Source of the DNA: an uncultured Elusimicrobium sp.
Lineage (GTDB): Bacteria; Elusimicrobiota; Elusimicrobia; Elusimicrobiales; Elusimicrobiaceae
Reading direction: 5' to 3'
NCBI GenBank assembly: GCA_937891135.1
Contig: CALAFB010000028.1
Location: 1 to 21,713 of the forward strand
DNA length: 21,713 bases
The notes under the pieces are model-generated. The model was not told the origin of the DNA. It saw only the letters and a program-made list of their open reading frames with translations, and did not search any database. The position numbers and the translations under genes were made by a program. This document shows, piece by piece, positions 21,299 through 21,713 of the stretch. Numbering within the stretch: the first letter of the stretch is position 1; the number at the start of each line of letters is the position of its first letter.

Positions 21299-21713
21299 TT
21301 AACAACAACTACAAGAAGAATCTTCTTCCATATCTAATAAGGCAGCATAATTTAAATCAGGCAATCCGTTACCTCCGCAATAATTACTTCCCAGGCTATA
21401 TTTATTATCGGGCAACGCATAACACATGGCCTTAGCGTATTTCTTGGATCCGGCACAAATTTTAATTTCTCCATAACTGTCTTGATAGTCAAAATTTGGC
21501 GTTTCTAATACCGAACCACTTCTATTATCGCCTACATTTATAGCAATTCCATCATCAACAATACCACAATCTTCACGATTGGATAAGTCGCATACTGCCT
21601 GAGCATGAGCCAATGTTTTTAAATTAACTTTTGCCTCGGCATAATGTGCTTTCACGACGGCTTTTTGGTATTGCGGCAACGCCACCGCCGCTAATATACC
21701 AATGATGAGTACC
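21299..21713 (-). CDS. Type IV pilin-like protein 3, partial (N-terminus outside window)
   Basis: The frame is open to the right edge of the window and encodes, in order, VLIIGILAAVALPQYQKAV, i.e. the hydrophobic helix of the same pilin family as the two complete genes, so the internal Met at 21685 is not the start. The conserved GFTLIELLVV part and the promoter are beyond the edge. About 138 residues are visible. The variable domain includes AQAVCDLSNREDCGIVDDG and a C-tyr/gly-rich segment, and ends with an unusual acidic then cysteine-rich tail (DMEEDSSCSCC). A hairpin terminator follows. Same orientation and single-gene layout as the other two. Confidence 0.9.
   Translation of the reverse strand, partial: VLIIGILAAVALPQYQKAVVKAHYAEAKVNLKTLAHAQAVCDLSNREDCGIVDDGIAINVGDNRSGSVLETPNFDYQDSYGEIKICAGSKKYAKAMCYALPDNKYSLGSNYCGGNGLPDLNYAALLDMEEDSSCSCC

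Noticed and set aside
1..21713. CRISPR arrays, insertion sequences, tRNA or rRNA genes
   Set aside because: No spaced direct repeats, no transposase-like protein, no tRNA-like cloverleaf or rRNA sequence was seen on either strand.

Overview
The window reads as a chromosomal segment of a Gram-negative, probably gut-associated bacterium. Heptose and Kdo genes (hldE/rfaE1-type kinase, kdsB) imply an LPS-type outer membrane. Several scattered single-gene type IV pilin-like cassettes, together with the overall gene set, fit the Elusimicrobiota (Elusimicrobium-like). That placement is an inference from gene content; no rRNA or other marker is present. Genes are densely packed with one-base or four-base overlaps, and there are no insertion sequences, tRNAs, rRNAs or CRISPR arrays.

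Layout. (1) 1-3834, plus strand: the 3' end of a DUF3108-like protein, then a promoter and the run hldE-type kinase, kdsB, pyrG. These supply ADP-heptose precursor, CMP-Kdo and CTP for LPS core, ending at a strong bidirectional hairpin. (2) 3835-4529, minus: pilin-like gene 1 with its own promoter and a ~120 nt leader. (3) 4615-12317, minus: a translationally coupled pair, a thioester alpha-2-macroglobulin (CLEQ motif) followed by penicillin-binding protein 1C. This is the known periplasmic defence/repair pairing. (4) 12288-12659: a gene-free 372 bp stretch holding inverted repeats and, on the plus strand, a well-delimited candidate small RNA with promoter, structured GGA-rich body and intrinsic terminator. 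(5) 12660-13282, minus: pilin-like gene 2 with promoter and leader. (6) 13375-14790, plus: a MATE-family transporter, apparently leaderless, ending at a hairpin shared with the opposing operon. (7) 14810-21238, minus: a five-gene operon read right to left, made of a secreted TPR protein with a degenerate SpoIID-like domain, a GT4 glycosyltransferase, an acyl-CoA dehydrogenase, EtfB and EtfA. The first three junctions are all TAATG overlaps. (8) 21268-21713, minus: the 3' part of a third pilin-like gene, cut by the window edge.

The most distinctive signal concerns the pilin cassettes. The two complete ones share a promoter built identically: a -35 TTGAC box, a 16 bp spacer containing exactly twelve T, and a weak -10. 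A conserved G-rich box (ATGGGGGGAGRTATC) lies in the 5' leader. The three pilin genes are also close to identical at the DNA level in the segment encoding the N-terminal helix and then diverge. This looks like a dispersed, possibly phase-variable and recombining pilin repertoire. Other points worth following are the orphan small RNA, two genes with a -10 box exactly 6 nt before ATG (leaderless mRNAs), the SpoIID-like domain that has lost its catalytic Glu, and the linkage of an ETF/acyl-CoA dehydrogenase module to envelope genes.
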